DNA of 64,000 nucleotides, from NCBI GenBank assembly GCA_023458055.1, contig JAEXAW010000078.1, positions 124,001 to 188,000 on the forward strand, given 5' to 3'. Under the pieces are notes generated by a model. The model did no database searches. It was not told the origin of the DNA and saw only the letters and a list, made by a program, of their open reading frames with translations. Each line of letters starts with the position of its first letter. The first letter of the stretch is position 1. Source of the stretch: Pseudomonadota bacterium. Lineage in GTDB: Bacteria; Pseudomonadota; Alphaproteobacteria; Sphingomonadales; Sphingomonadaceae. Shown here one piece after another: positions 1 through 8,251 of this stretch. The translations under genes and the position numbers were made by a program.

Positions 1-869
1 AGCGGTTCTTTGGCCGGGTTCTTGACCGTGGTGATGGTGTCACCGACGCGGGTTTGTGAGATGTCCTTGATCTGCGCGGTGATGAAGCCGATCTCGCCGG
101 GGCCGAGTTCGGACAATTGCTCGATCTTGGGACGGAAACAACCGACACGGTCGATCAGATGTTCGGTGCCCCCTTGCATGAACTTGACGTTCAGGCCCTT
201 TTTGATGACGCCATTGATCACGCGCACCAGAATGACCACGCCGAGATAGGGGTCGTACCATGAATCAACCAGCATCGCTTCGAGCGGCGCATCCCGGTCG
301 CCCTTGGGCGCGGGGATTTTTTGGACGACCTGTTCGAGGATATCCTCGATCCCGATCCCCGACTTGGCCGAGGCGAGCACCGCCTCCGACGCATCCAGGC
401 CGATCACTTCTTCGATTTCCGCTTTGACCTTTTCGGGTTCGGCAGCGGGAAGGTCGATCTTGTTGATCACCGGTAGAATTTCGTGATCATGCTCGATCGA
501 CTGATAGACATTGGCGAGCGTCTGCGCTTCCACGCCTTGCGCGGCGTCCACCACCAACAACGCGCCTTCACACGCGGCGAGGCTGCGGCTCACCTCATAG
601 GCAAAGTCGACATGGCCCGGCGTGTCCATGAGGTTGAGTTCATAGGTTTTACCGTCCTTGGCCTTATAATCGAGCCGCACGGTCTGCGCCTTGATCGTGA
701 TGCCGCGCTCTTTTTCGATGTCCATATTGTCGAGGACTTGCTGCGCGCCCGTCATCTCGCGGTCGGAAAGCCCGCCGGTATGCTGGATCAAACGGTCCGC
801 AAGCGTCGACTTGCCATGGTCGATATGCGCGATAATCGAAAAATTACGAATGAGGCTAAGGTCTGTCAT
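1..869 (-). CDS. lepA: Elongation factor 4 (LepA), N-terminal part, cut by window edge
   Basis: Ribosome-associated GTPase that back-translocates or remodels stalled ribosomes; cytoplasmic or membrane-associated. The reverse strand reads MTDLSLIRNFSIIAHIDHGK with the P-loop AHIDHGKS, the switch I segment RGITIK, the G3 motif DTPGH and the G4 motif NKID, in the order expected for LepA/EF-4. The start at 869 places the family-typical N-terminus, and the frame stays open to base 1, so about 290 of roughly 600 residues are visible and the C-terminus lies outside. It is the first gene of its own minus-strand unit; the upstream nadR-like gene ends at 988 with a terminator hairpin between them. Confidence 0.97.
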   Translation of the reverse strand, partial: MTDLSLIRNFSIIAHIDHGKSTLADRLIQHTGGLSDREMTGAQQVLDNMDIEKERGITIKAQTVRLDYKAKDGKTYELNLMDTPGHVDFAYEVSRSLAACEGALLVVDAAQGVEAQTLANVYQSIEHDHEILPVINKIDLPAAEPEKVKAEIEEVIGLDASEAVLASAKSGIGIEDILEQVVQKIPAPKGDRDAPLEAMLVDSWYDPYLGVVILVRVINGVIKKGLNVKFMQGGTEHLIDRVGCFRPKIEQLSELGPGEIGFITAQIKDISQTRVGDTITTVKNPAKEP

Positions 870-914
870 CAACAATCACAAAAGCTAAAGCGGGCGAACC
901 TTGAGGGCCCGCCC

Positions 915-958
915 GATAAAAGAATAGCGCGCCCGATAGCAGGCAATGGGCGGGCTGT
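915..958 (-). terminator. Terminator hairpin between nadR-like gene and lepA
   Basis: An imperfect GC-rich hairpin (arms about 926-934 and 948-956). On the minus strand it is followed by a TATTCTTTTAT tract. It lies just downstream of the nadR-like stop codon. The core GCGCGCCCGATAGC recurs in the ompW terminator at about 16183, so the two terminators share sequence and look like members of a dispersed terminator-like repeat. A second short GC hairpin sits at about 891-914. Confidence 0.55.
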
Positions 959-987
959 CACCCGCTCGATTATGTCCGGATTTCGGC

Positions 988-1503
988 TTAGGCGAGCCCG
1001 CGCAACTTGAGCAGCTTTTCAACGATTTCAATCGCGCGTTGCTTGCGCGTATCACCATTACCGCAAATCACCACATAGGGGACTTGCCGCCGGTCCAGTT
1101 CGGCGGTGGACAGCAGCTGAAAGCGGGCGCGCTCCTCTTCGGAGGCATGGACGCGCAGACCATCATCGACCCATTCCAGGTCATTATTCATCAACAGATA
1201 GAGATCACCGATATTGGTGAAAGCGTCGAGTTCCGGGTTACGCACGCCGAACATCATCATCTGCCAGGCGGCCGTCATCAGCGGATCGGTGTCGGAAAAC
1301 AGGAGCGTGTCCGCTTCCTTGCGTGTCTCCACGGTCAATTCCTCATGCCCGTGCATGATACGCACTAGGTCGTGCGGGGTGAGGTCGGTGCCATAGGCTT
1401 CGCAATAGGTGCGGCCATATTCGGGCACGAAGGGCGCATTGAAATGCGCCGCCAATTGCCGCGTCAGGGTGGATTTCCCGGTGCTTTCTGCACCATGCAA
1501 CAC
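988..1503 (-). CDS. NadR-like nucleotide kinase (nicotinamide riboside kinase type)
   Basis: P-loop kinase of the NadR ribosylnicotinamide-kinase type (AAA_28-like), expected to phosphorylate nicotinamide riboside to NMN. A Walker A motif GAESTGKS lies at residues 4-11, followed by FVPEYGRTY and a Walker B-like LLFSDTDPL. There is no NMN adenylyltransferase domain or DNA-binding domain, so it matches only the C-terminal half of enteric NadR. It directly follows pnuC, which fits an uptake-and-trapping pair. The start is uncertain: the GTG at 1503 cuts into the first beta strand (reading NIVLHG). A GGGGGAG ribosome site lies about 8 bases before an in-frame ATT at 1518, which overlaps the pnuC stop, so translation may begin at ATT 1518 or CTG 1512. 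Confidence 0.85.
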   Translation of the reverse strand: MLHGAESTGKSTLTRQLAAHFNAPFVPEYGRTYCEAYGTDLTPHDLVRIMHGHEELTVETRKEADTLLFSDTDPLMTAAWQMMMFGVRNPELDAFTNIGDLYLLMNNDLEWVDDGLRVHASEEERARFQLLSTAELDRRQVPYVVICGNGDTRKQRAIEIVEKLLKLRGLA

Positions 1504-1508
1504 AATAT

Positions 1509-2105
1509 TCAGTGAAATGGCGCACTCTCCCCCTTTATCTGTTGCTGCCGATAATTACGCGCCCATTGGTAAAGCCCGAGTCCGGATAGAAACAGGAATA
1601 TGACATAAAGGCCCGCAGTCAATTGTAGCCCTTTAGTCCAGTAAAGCCCGATAGCAAGCAGATCGACGATAATCCACAGCACCCAATTTTCGAGATACCG
1701 CCGGGCCAGCAATAACTGCGCTACCACGCTGGTCATTGCGATGGTGCCATCCCAATAGGGATAATGCGCATCGGTATAGCGCGCCATCATCGTGCCCCAT
1801 GCGATACCGAGCGCGATAATCCCGCCGAGGATTGCAAGCTGATGGGGCTTTGTCATACGCAGCAGCGGGATAAGTTTATCATCGGTACCCTGCGCAGCAT
1901 TGGCCCAATTCCACCAGCCATAAATTTGCACGACGAAGAAGAAAATCTGCAGAAGCGCGTCGCTGTAAAGCTTGGCACCATAGAAAATCCACGCATAGAG
2001 CACGACCATCGCAATCCCGAACGGATAATTCCAGATACTGCGCCGCACCAACAGAATGATGTTGGCAAGGCCAAGCAGGACGGCAATGATTTCAAGCGAC
2101 GACAT
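1509..2105 (-). CDS. pnuC: Nicotinamide riboside transporter PnuC
   Basis: Integral membrane facilitator for nicotinamide riboside (PnuC family, SWEET-like fold). The 198 residues form about seven hydrophobic segments. Family hallmarks are visible: IWNYPFGI near residues 24-31, YGWWNW near 63-68, and WILWI/YWTKGLQLTAGLY towards the C-terminus. Length is normal for the family. It is translationally coupled to the NadR-like kinase downstream, which gives metabolic trapping of the imported nucleoside. It follows the broken mannosyltransferase gene by only 4 bases, so it probably belongs to the same minus-strand transcript. Confidence 0.92.
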   Translation of the reverse strand: MSSLEIIAVLLGLANIILLVRRSIWNYPFGIAMVVLYAWIFYGAKLYSDALLQIFFFVVQIYGWWNWANAAQGTDDKLIPLLRMTKPHQLAILGGIIALGIAWGTMMARYTDAHYPYWDGTIAMTSVVAQLLLARRYLENWVLWIIVDLLAIGLYWTKGLQLTAGLYVIFLFLSGLGLYQWARNYRQQQIKGESAPFH

Positions 2106-2109
2106 GGCG

Positions 2110-3584
2110 TTACGCGCCCTCTTTCTTCAACCAATGGTTGAGTTCGAAGGGGGAGGGCGACGGATCGCATACTCCCGCACGGCGATAGATGCACACATCA
2201 TCTGCTGGAGAACAGGAAACTTTGGTAAAATCACGAGGGAGCACCGGCGCAAATTCGCGCTTGGCGACGGCCCAATTGAAACGCTGAGGATCAACGGATT
2301 CCGGATGCTTTTCGTTAACGATAAGCTGAACAGGGCGATGCAGTCGGCTGTGCGCGCCGATATCGCCGAAGAAAAACCCGAGGACCGCAAACCCACATAA
2401 TTGCGGGTCTTGTCGGGCCATATCCATCGCGCGGGCCACGATCGGCGACGAAGCATAATCGACGCTTTGGTAAACTGAAAGCCGCCAGGCGGAAAGTAAG
2501 GCCCATAAGATCATTACACCCGCAGCCATGCTTCGCCGCGATACTGCTGGAAAACGCGATGTTAATTGTCGAACGACAGCGCCGCCGCCCGGTACGGCCC
2601 ACATCATCAATGCCGCCGTACCCAACAGGATGAACCGATACTCTTTGTGCGCGATGAAAGAATGAACAACAATTGTCGTCAATCCTACGACTAAAAACAC
2701 GGTTTGGCGGCGCTGATTGCTCCTTGCCAACAGCCAGAACGCGAGGAGGGCGACCGACCAGAAAAAGAAGATGCCGACAAGATTGTAAAACCAGGGGCTA
2801 ACCCCGTACCGCGCCGCAACACTATCCACGATGTTGCGATTGTAATTTTTTACCATCCACTCGAACGGATATTGACCAGCATTCCAATCCACCAATGCGG
2901 AGATGGTCAATGCGAGCAGGCCGCCGATCATAATCGGAGCCAATGCGGTCTTCCATTGATGGTGCATAATCATCAATAGTCCATAATCATCAATAGTCCA
3001 ACGGCAATCGCTGGTACATAATGGGGACGAAATACGGCACCTAACCCGAGCAAAAAGCCTACCAATATCATGGTCTTGAAGCGGGGCTTGTCTTCGGTTG
3101 CCAAAACCAGTGCGGGGATGATGGCGAGCGTCGCCAACTGTTCGGTCAGCGTATGAGGAGCAAAGCTTATAAATTCCGCCCACAGCGCCGCTATGCTGGC
3201 AGCCATGACGGCATCGAATAAGGATTGGCGCCGACCCAACCGCCATGCTGACCACACCAGCACCAACGACAGAAAAGCCATCATTAATCGCGGCAAATAG
3301 ATTGTTAAGTTGCTGGTCGGCGACAATATATGCCCTAGCCCCATTGGAGCAACAAAAAGCCATGCGGGTAACCAACTGCGAATACCGTCACGATATTCCC
3401 AGGTCACGGTGCCATAGCCGAACAACATCCGGTGCGCTGGCTCCAGATATTGATAGAGTTCGTCAGCATGATTGACGCTGTAGCTGAATGCAGCCACCAT
3501 CCGCGGAATGAGAGCCGCGGCCATGATGAGCCAGAAGAGTCTAGTCTCTTGATTTATTGGTTTGTGGATGCGCGGTGCGTCCAT
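2110..3584 (-). pseudogene. GT22-type mannosyltransferase, frameshifted by a 17-bp tandem duplication
   Basis: Multi-membrane-span glycosyltransferase resembling the Alg9/PIG-B (GT22) family: the N-terminal part carries HADELYQYLEPAHR and WEYRDGIRSWL. Translation from ATG 3584 (behind a G-rich ribosome site) stops at 2973 after LLMIMDY, while the remaining half (HHQWKTAL onward) continues in another frame to 2110. The break is an exact tandem duplication of 17 bp at 2966-2999. Removing one copy restores one 485-residue reading frame, LLMIMHHQW at the junction. So this is a recently broken gene, a reversible phase-off allele, or an assembly artefact. The membrane helices continue intact on both sides of the break. 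Confidence 0.9.
2966..2999. repeat. 17-bp perfect tandem duplication
   Basis: Two identical adjacent copies of ATAATCATCAATAGTCC at 2966-2982 and 2983-2999. 17 is not a multiple of three, so the second copy shifts the frame of the mannosyltransferase and brings in a TGA stop. Confidence 0.97.
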
Positions 3585-3609
3585 GCCCCCCCCTTTTCGG
3601 CCCCATACC

Positions 3610-4203
3610 CTAAAGATCATCGGCCTTCATGCGGAAAATGGTCTGGTGCGGTTCATAGGCCGCCATCTTGGTGAGCAGACCATCAAGGGTCTGATCAACC
3701 ACCATGATGTTCTTGTGCGCTTCGCGGACAAAGCCGACCTCAATCATTTTGCGGTTGAAGGCGATGAGATCATCATAAAAGCCCGCAACATTGAGGAGGC
3801 CCACGGGCTTTTCATGATAGCCCAGCTGCGCCCAGCTGATTGCCTCCCATAGTTCGTCCATCGTGCCGACACCGCCGGGGATAGTAACGAAGCCATCGCT
3901 TAGATCGGTGAACATTTTCTTGCGCTCATGCATGCCCGCAACGATATGCAATTCGCTGCAATGGTCGTTCTTCACTTCTTTTGAACAAAGCGCTTCGGGG
4001 ATCACCCCGATCACCTCGCCGCCCGCCTCGATGCAGGCATCTGCGACCGCGCCCATGAGGCCCAGCCGCCCACCGCCATAGACGAGGCCAATACCGCGCT
4101 CGGCGAGGCTACGCCCCACCATCCGGGCCGTCTCGATATAGACCGGGTCGGCAGGACTGGCAGAACCGCAATAAATGGCGAGGCGTTTGAAAGTGTGGGG
4201 CAT
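3610..4203 (-). CDS. LOG-family (TIGR00730) nucleotide phosphoribohydrolase
   Basis: LONELY GUY-type Rossmann protein, which in characterised members hydrolyses nucleoside 5'-monophosphates (cytokinin riboside monophosphate or AMP). The signature PGGVGTMDELWE is present at about residues 110-121, preceded by VYGGGRLGLMG and EVIGVIPE. The ATG at 4203 has GGAG five bases upstream and gives MPHTFKRLAIYCGSAS, the usual family N-terminus (197 aa). A TTG at 4227 would add eight residues but has no better ribosome site. It runs in the same direction as the mannosyltransferase gene downstream, 25 bases apart. Confidence 0.9.
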   Translation of the reverse strand: MPHTFKRLAIYCGSASPADPVYIETARMVGRSLAERGIGLVYGGGRLGLMGAVADACIEAGGEVIGVIPEALCSKEVKNDHCSELHIVAGMHERKKMFTDLSDGFVTIPGGVGTMDELWEAISWAQLGYHEKPVGLLNVAGFYDDLIAFNRKMIEVGFVREAHKNIMVVDQTLDGLLTKMAAYEPHQTIFRMKADDL

Positions 4204-4294
4204 CGGAACTCCGGCAACGACTGACAAAGGAAAGAGCGCCCCCTAACGCACAATCGCCGAGAATTCCATCACCCAGTTGGTCCACACCCGTTGC

Positions 4295-4323
4295 TGGACA
4301 ATGCACCACAGACCGCCTACACT
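4295..4323 (+). promoter_or_regulatory. Predicted sigma-70 promoter of the thiC operon
   Basis: TGGACA (4295-4300) and TACACT (4318-4323) separated by 17 bases form a reasonable -35/-10 pair. It would start transcription near 4330, exactly where the riboswitch fold begins. Read by eye; not verified. Confidence 0.45.
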
Positions 4324-4329
4324 GCCGCC

Positions 4330-4455
4330 CAACCCCGGGGAGCCTGCTGTCCTGACACCGCCTAGGTGCTGGACCAAAATTGGCTGAGAGGGGCGGATAG
4401 CACCCGCCCGACCCGTTGAACCTGAGACCGTTAACACGGGCGGAGGGAAGGGCGG
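4330..4455 (+). promoter_or_regulatory. TPP riboswitch (THI box)
   Basis: The conserved thiamine pyrophosphate aptamer elements occur in order: GGGGAGCC (about 4338), GGCTGAGAGGG (4382 on), ACCCGTTGAACCTGA (4411-4425), a GTTAACAC element (about 4430) and CGGAGGGAAG (4441-4450). The aptamer is followed 40-50 bases later by a ribosome site and a gene, then thiC, so it should repress the operon when TPP is abundant. The ribosome site at 4492-4500 is a plausible target for translational control. Confidence 0.93.
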
Positions 4456-4505
4456 CTTTCACCAGAAAACCGTAATTCCGCTCCCCGCCTCAAAGAGGAG
4501 TGGCA

Positions 4506-4922
4506 ATGCACAAAAGCTCTATGGTGCACGACACTTATGTGGTTGTGGCCCCGTGCCACTCTGCCATCCTGATGCTAATTGGCGTCTATTTGGTGGCTTG
4601 CGGTATTGGCGGCATGCTGGTGCCAGATCGCTGGCACCGGATTATTGATGAACTCAATGCGTCGCCCACCCTGACCCTTTATGGTGGTATCATTGCCTTG
4701 TTGCTCGGAGCGGGCATTGCATCTGTTACAGCAGGAAGCTGGGTGGTTTGGCTCGGCCTCGCCTCAATGCTCAAAGGCGTCGTGCTGCTGATCGCCCCGC
4801 CGGGTATTTTCGCCTTTTACCGCCGCATCCTGACGCCAACCAATGGGCGGATCATTTCGGTGCTGCTTCTCATTTTCGGGATAGCGCTCATCGCGCTCCC
4901 GTTTTTTAATTTTCTCCCATAG
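4506..4922 (+). CDS. Small 4-helix membrane protein in the TPP-riboswitch operon
   Basis: 138 residues with four predicted membrane helices (roughly residues 16-38, 56-78, 82-100 and 114-136) and a short charged loop VPDRWHRIIDEL. No family is recognised. ATG 4506 sits five bases after AAAGAGGAG, a strong ribosome site; the GTG at 4500 lies inside that site. The gene is between the riboswitch and thiC and 14 bases before thiC, so its expression must follow thiamine status. A role in uptake or export of thiamine or a precursor is only a guess from position. Confidence 0.8.
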   Translation: MHKSSMVHDTYVVVAPCHSAILMLIGVYLVACGIGGMLVPDRWHRIIDELNASPTLTLYGGIIALLLGAGIASVTAGSWVVWLGLASMLKGVVLLIAPPGIFAFYRRILTPTNGRIISVLLLIFGIALIALPFFNFLP

Positions 4923-4936
4923 AAAGACCTTGCACC

Positions 4937-6799
4937 ATGGCTGATATCCCCGCCCGCACCGAACTCCCTCGCGTCACAACTGGCCCCATTCGCGGGTCGA
5001 AGAAAATCCATGTTGGCCCGCTCAAGGTTGCGATGCGGGAAATCCACCTCGAGCCCTCATCAGGCGAGCCGCCGGTGCGCGTTTATGACACCTCGGGTCC
5101 CTACACCGACCCCGCCGCCACCATCGACATCGACAAGGGTCTCCCCGAACTGCGCCGCGACTGGATCCTTGCGCGCGGCGACGTGGAACAAGTCGCCCAG
5201 CGTGAGGTGCGTCCCGAAGATAACGGCCAACTCGGCCCCGACCGTTCCGGCGGCGTTAAACCTTTCCCCAACGTCCGCAAAATGGTGCTGCGCGCCAAGC
5301 CGGGCATGAACGTCAGCCAGATGCACTATGCCAAGCGCGGCATTATCACGCCCGAGATGGAATATGTCGCCGAGCGTGAAAATCTGGGCCGCGCGCGCCT
5401 CGCCGAATATATCCGCGACGGCGAAAGCTATGGCGCCAGTATTCCCGATTATGTGACGCCCGAATTTGTCCGCGATGAAGTGGCGCGCGGCCGCGCCATC
5501 ATCCCCTCCAACATCAACCATCCCGAAAGCGAGCCGATGGCGATTGGCCGCAATTTCCTTGTGAAGATCAACGCCAATATCGGCAACTCGGCGGTGGCAT
5601 CAGACGTCGCGCAAGAGGTCGACAAGATGGTGTGGTCGATCCGCTGGGGCGCGGACACGGTGATGGACCTATCGACCGGCCGCAACATCCACGACACGCG
5701 CGAATGGATTTTGCGCAACTCGCCTGTCCCCATCGGCACCGTCCCCATCTATCAGGCGCTCGAAAAGGTCGGCGGCATTGCCGAAGACCTCACGTGGGAA
5801 ATCTTCCGCGATACGCTCATCGAACAGGCCGAGCAGGGCGTCGATTATTTCACCATCCACGCGGGCGTGCGCCTGCCCTATATTCCGCTTACGGCGAAGC
5901 GCGTGACGGGCATCGTCTCGCGCGGGGGCAGCATCATGGCGAAATGGTGCCTCGCGCATCACAAGGAAAGCTTCCTTTACGAACATTTCGACGAAATCAC
6001 CGAGATTATGAAAGCCTATGACATCGCCTATTCGCTCGGCGATGGCCTGCGCCCCGGTAGCATCGCCGATGCCAATGACGAGGCGCAATTTGCCGAACTC
6101 TATACGCTCGGCGAGCTCACCAAGCGCGCATGGGAGCAAGACGTCCAGGTGATGATCGAAGGCCCCGGCCATGTGCCGATGCACAAGATCAAGGAGAATA
6201 TGGATAAGCAACTGGAAAGCTGCGGCGAGGCGCCCTTCTATACGTTAGGCCCGCTGACGACCGACATCGCGCCGGGCTATGACCATATCACCAGTGGCAT
6301 TGGTGCTGCGATGATCGGCTGGTACGGCACCGCGATGCTCTGCTACGTCACGCCCAAGGAGCATCTCGGTTTGCCGGATCGCGACGATGTGAAGGTCGGC
6401 GTGGTGACGTACAAGCTAGCCGCCCACGCCGCCGACTTGGCGAAGGGCCACCCGGCGGCAAAGGTCCGCGACGATGCCCTAAGCCGCGCCCGCTTCGAAT
6501 TCCGCTGGCGGGACCAGTTTAACCTAAGCCTGGACCCCGACACCGCGGAGCAATATCACGACCAGACCTTGCCAGCGGAAGGCGCCAAGACCGCGCACTT
6601 CTGCTCCATGTGCGGCCCTAAGTTTTGCAGCATGAAGATCACGCAGGAAGTGCGCGAATTCGCCCGGTTGCAGAATCAGGATGCAGGTGCGTTTGTGGCG
6701 GCAGAGGATGCCGAAAAAGGTATGGCCGAAATGAGTAAGGTCTATGACGAAACCGGGCGGGAATTGTATATGGGCGCTGGTGATCGGGAGCGGGATTGA
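4937..6799 (+). CDS. thiC: Phosphomethylpyrimidine synthase ThiC
   Basis: Radical-SAM enzyme that converts aminoimidazole ribotide to HMP-phosphate in thiamine synthesis. At 620 residues it is normal length. Recognisable features are SQMHYAKRGIITPEMEY (about residues 129-145), the central NIGNS and GADTVMDLSTG blocks, MIEGPGHVPMHKI, and the C-terminal cluster motif CSMCGPKFC (CX2CX4C) that binds the catalytic [4Fe-4S]. It is the second gene behind the TPP riboswitch. A ThiD-VOC fusion that could act on its product is at 36.5 kb, outside this operon. Confidence 0.98.
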   Translation: MADIPARTELPRVTTGPIRGSKKIHVGPLKVAMREIHLEPSSGEPPVRVYDTSGPYTDPAATIDIDKGLPELRRDWILARGDVEQVAQREVRPEDNGQLGPDRSGGVKPFPNVRKMVLRAKPGMNVSQMHYAKRGIITPEMEYVAERENLGRARLAEYIRDGESYGASIPDYVTPEFVRDEVARGRAIIPSNINHPESEPMAIGRNFLVKINANIGNSAVASDVAQEVDKMVWSIRWGADTVMDLSTGRNIHDTREWILRNSPVPIGTVPIYQALEKVGGIAEDLTWEIFRDTLIEQAEQGVDYFTIHAGVRLPYIPLTAKRVTGIVSRGGSIMAKWCLAHHKESFLYEHFDEITEIMKAYDIAYSLGDGLRPGSIADANDEAQFAELYTLGELTKRAWEQDVQVMIEGPGHVPMHKIKENMDKQLESCGEAPFYTLGPLTTDIAPGYDHITSGIGAAMIGWYGTAMLCYVTPKEHLGLPDRDDVKVGVVTYKLAAHAADLAKGHPAAKVRDDALSRARFEFRWRDQFNLSLDPDTAEQYHDQTLPAEGAKTAHFCSMCGPKFCSMKITQEVREFARLQNQDAGAFVAAEDAEKGMAEMSKVYDETGRELYMGAGDRERD

Positions 6800-6865
6800 C
6801 AGTAGCGATTGAAAAACGTGTAGGCGGGTCCTATCTACTTTTCCGCCGGCACAAGCTGGGTTTAT

Positions 6866-6954
6866 GGAGGGTTGGCAGAGCGGTCGATTGCGCTGATCTG
6901 ATAAATCGGTGAGGATTTGACAGTCCTTCGTGGGTTCGAATCCCACACCCTATT
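6866..6954 (+). tRNA. Serine-type (class II) tRNA with GAT anticodon, degenerate acceptor end
   Basis: A full cloverleaf can be drawn: acceptor 6866-6872 with 6947-6953, D stem GCA/TGC with A14 and G18G19 present, anticodon stem CTGAT/ATCGG (6893-6897, 6905-6909), loop CTGATAA with anticodon GAT (6900-6902), a long variable arm (6910-6929, stem GAGGA/TCCTT) and a perfect T arm GTGGG/CCCAC with TTCGAAT. The body, including GGCAGAG and GGTCGATTGCGC, is that of bacterial tRNA-Ser, but the anticodon reads Ile codons. The outer acceptor pairs are weak (G-T, then a G-A mismatch), the discriminator is T rather than G, and no CCA is encoded. It may be a decayed tRNA-Ser or a specialised tRNA. It is followed by a good intrinsic terminator. 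Confidence 0.7.
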
Positions 6955-6957
6955 CTT

Positions 6958-6990
6958 GGCCCGTCCCTCCGCTCTAGGGGCGGGTCTTTT
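6958..6990 (+). terminator. Intrinsic terminator after the tRNA-like gene
   Basis: CCCGTCCCT / AGGGGCGGG form a 9-bp stem (one G-T pair), followed by TCTTTT. The position, a few bases past the tRNA acceptor, suggests the tRNA-like gene is or was transcribed on its own and is separate from the DUF3800 gene that starts at 7009. Confidence 0.8.
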
Positions 6991-7008
6991 AGTAAGGTAG
7001 GGGAGCCG

Positions 7009-8193
7009 ATGTACGCTTTTGTAGATGAGACTGGGAATACTGGGGGCAATCTGTTTGATTCAGATCAGCCACTTTTTCTGACTGCCGCTTTGATTACTCG
7101 GAGCGACTTTGATAAATCATACAAAAATTCGTTCGATGCTATTTGTGCTAAAGCGGGAATCAACTGCCTCCATGCGGTGGAATTAGGTTTTGGAGGTATT
7201 GAGGAAGTGGCGCCGCCTCTTCTGAAGCTTTTAAAATCTGCCGACGCTCGCTTCTTTGTCTCTCGAGTTGAGAAGCGCTATCTTCTTGCTACCAAGTTTT
7301 TTGATACATTTTTTGATAGCGGAGAAAACCCAGCAGTTCCCTGGCAAGTATATAACATCCGTCCTCTCAGGCTTATCCTTGCTTTTAAGGTAGCCCATCT
7401 TCTTGACCATCACGTTGCGCAAATGTTTTGGACCATGCTTATGGAGAGGTCTGAAGTCCGTGCCCGAGCGATGATACCACAAATTTGCCAAACTATGATT
7501 GAGCGGGCGCATCTTTTGCCAGACGAGCGTTCTCAGCAAGTGATATCAGAAGCACTCGAATGGTCAAAAGCTCACCCTGAAGGTCTAGATTTTTACCAAG
7601 CTGGGCGGCAGGCAAAGAACGGGCACATGCCCAATATGGTTGCCTTCACAAACCTGTTGGATGGTCTCGAGACGCTGTCCGTAAAATGGAACAGACCTGT
7701 CCGCCTAATACGTCATGATCGACAGTCTCAGTTCGAAAGCACCTTGGCGGAATGGCATCAGCTTGTTTCTAACGCCTTATCTGATCCAATACATTTGCCT
7801 GGCGAAACAAGAGTCCTTCGTAAAGTCCATAACTCAGATTTTAAAGTGGCCGCATCTGACACAAGTCCGGGCATTCAAGTGGCTGATGTTATCTTATGGC
7901 TATTCAAGCAGTTCCTTTCCGGCAAAGAGTTACCTTATCATTGCGCAAGACTCCTTAACTTTGCGATGCGCAGGGGTATGCAGAACGACTTTTCATTTGA
8001 AGGCGTCAACCTCGCAATGCGTGAGACGTTGGGGCCGATGCTTGATGCGGACGTGTCGGAAGAGCAGTTAGCGAAAGCTCGCGAGGCGCTGGAACACTAT
8101 GAGAAAATCAGGCTTGATAACATGGCGTCGTACGAGCGCGATGGATTGATGCCTTTTGAACGGCAGGCTCAAGCCACTCGGCTTGGCGAGTGA
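7009..8193 (+). CDS. DUF3800 domain protein
   Basis: 394 residues beginning YAFVDETGNTGG, the DE[ST]G motif that opens DUF3800 proteins, and carrying the late family motif SPGIQVADVILWLFKQ (about residues 284-299). DUF3800 has an RNase H-like arrangement of acidic residues and is frequent in accessory regions; no reaction is established. The start has AGGGGAG four bases upstream. Base composition is clearly more AT-rich than its neighbours, and it sits directly behind a tRNA-like gene and ahead of a decayed toxin-antitoxin pair, so lateral acquisition is likely. A weak hairpin (8190-8219) overlaps its stop codon. Confidence 0.85.
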   Translation: MYAFVDETGNTGGNLFDSDQPLFLTAALITRSDFDKSYKNSFDAICAKAGINCLHAVELGFGGIEEVAPPLLKLLKSADARFFVSRVEKRYLLATKFFDTFFDSGENPAVPWQVYNIRPLRLILAFKVAHLLDHHVAQMFWTMLMERSEVRARAMIPQICQTMIERAHLLPDERSQQVISEALEWSKAHPEGLDFYQAGRQAKNGHMPNMVAFTNLLDGLETLSVKWNRPVRLIRHDRQSQFESTLAEWHQLVSNALSDPIHLPGETRVLRKVHNSDFKVAASDTSPGIQVADVILWLFKQFLSGKELPYHCARLLNFAMRRGMQNDFSFEGVNLAMRETLGPMLDADVSEEQLAKAREALEHYEKIRLDNMASYERDGLMPFERQAQATRLGE

Positions 8194-8251
8194 GTCCTCC
8201 GAGAGTTTCGGATACTCACGGTTTCGGGCCACAATACTGAAGGGCTCTCAA

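Noticed and set aside
6866..6954. Selenocysteine tRNA
   Set aside because: The anticodon is GAT, not TCA, and the acceptor and D stems are not lengthened as in tRNA-Sec.
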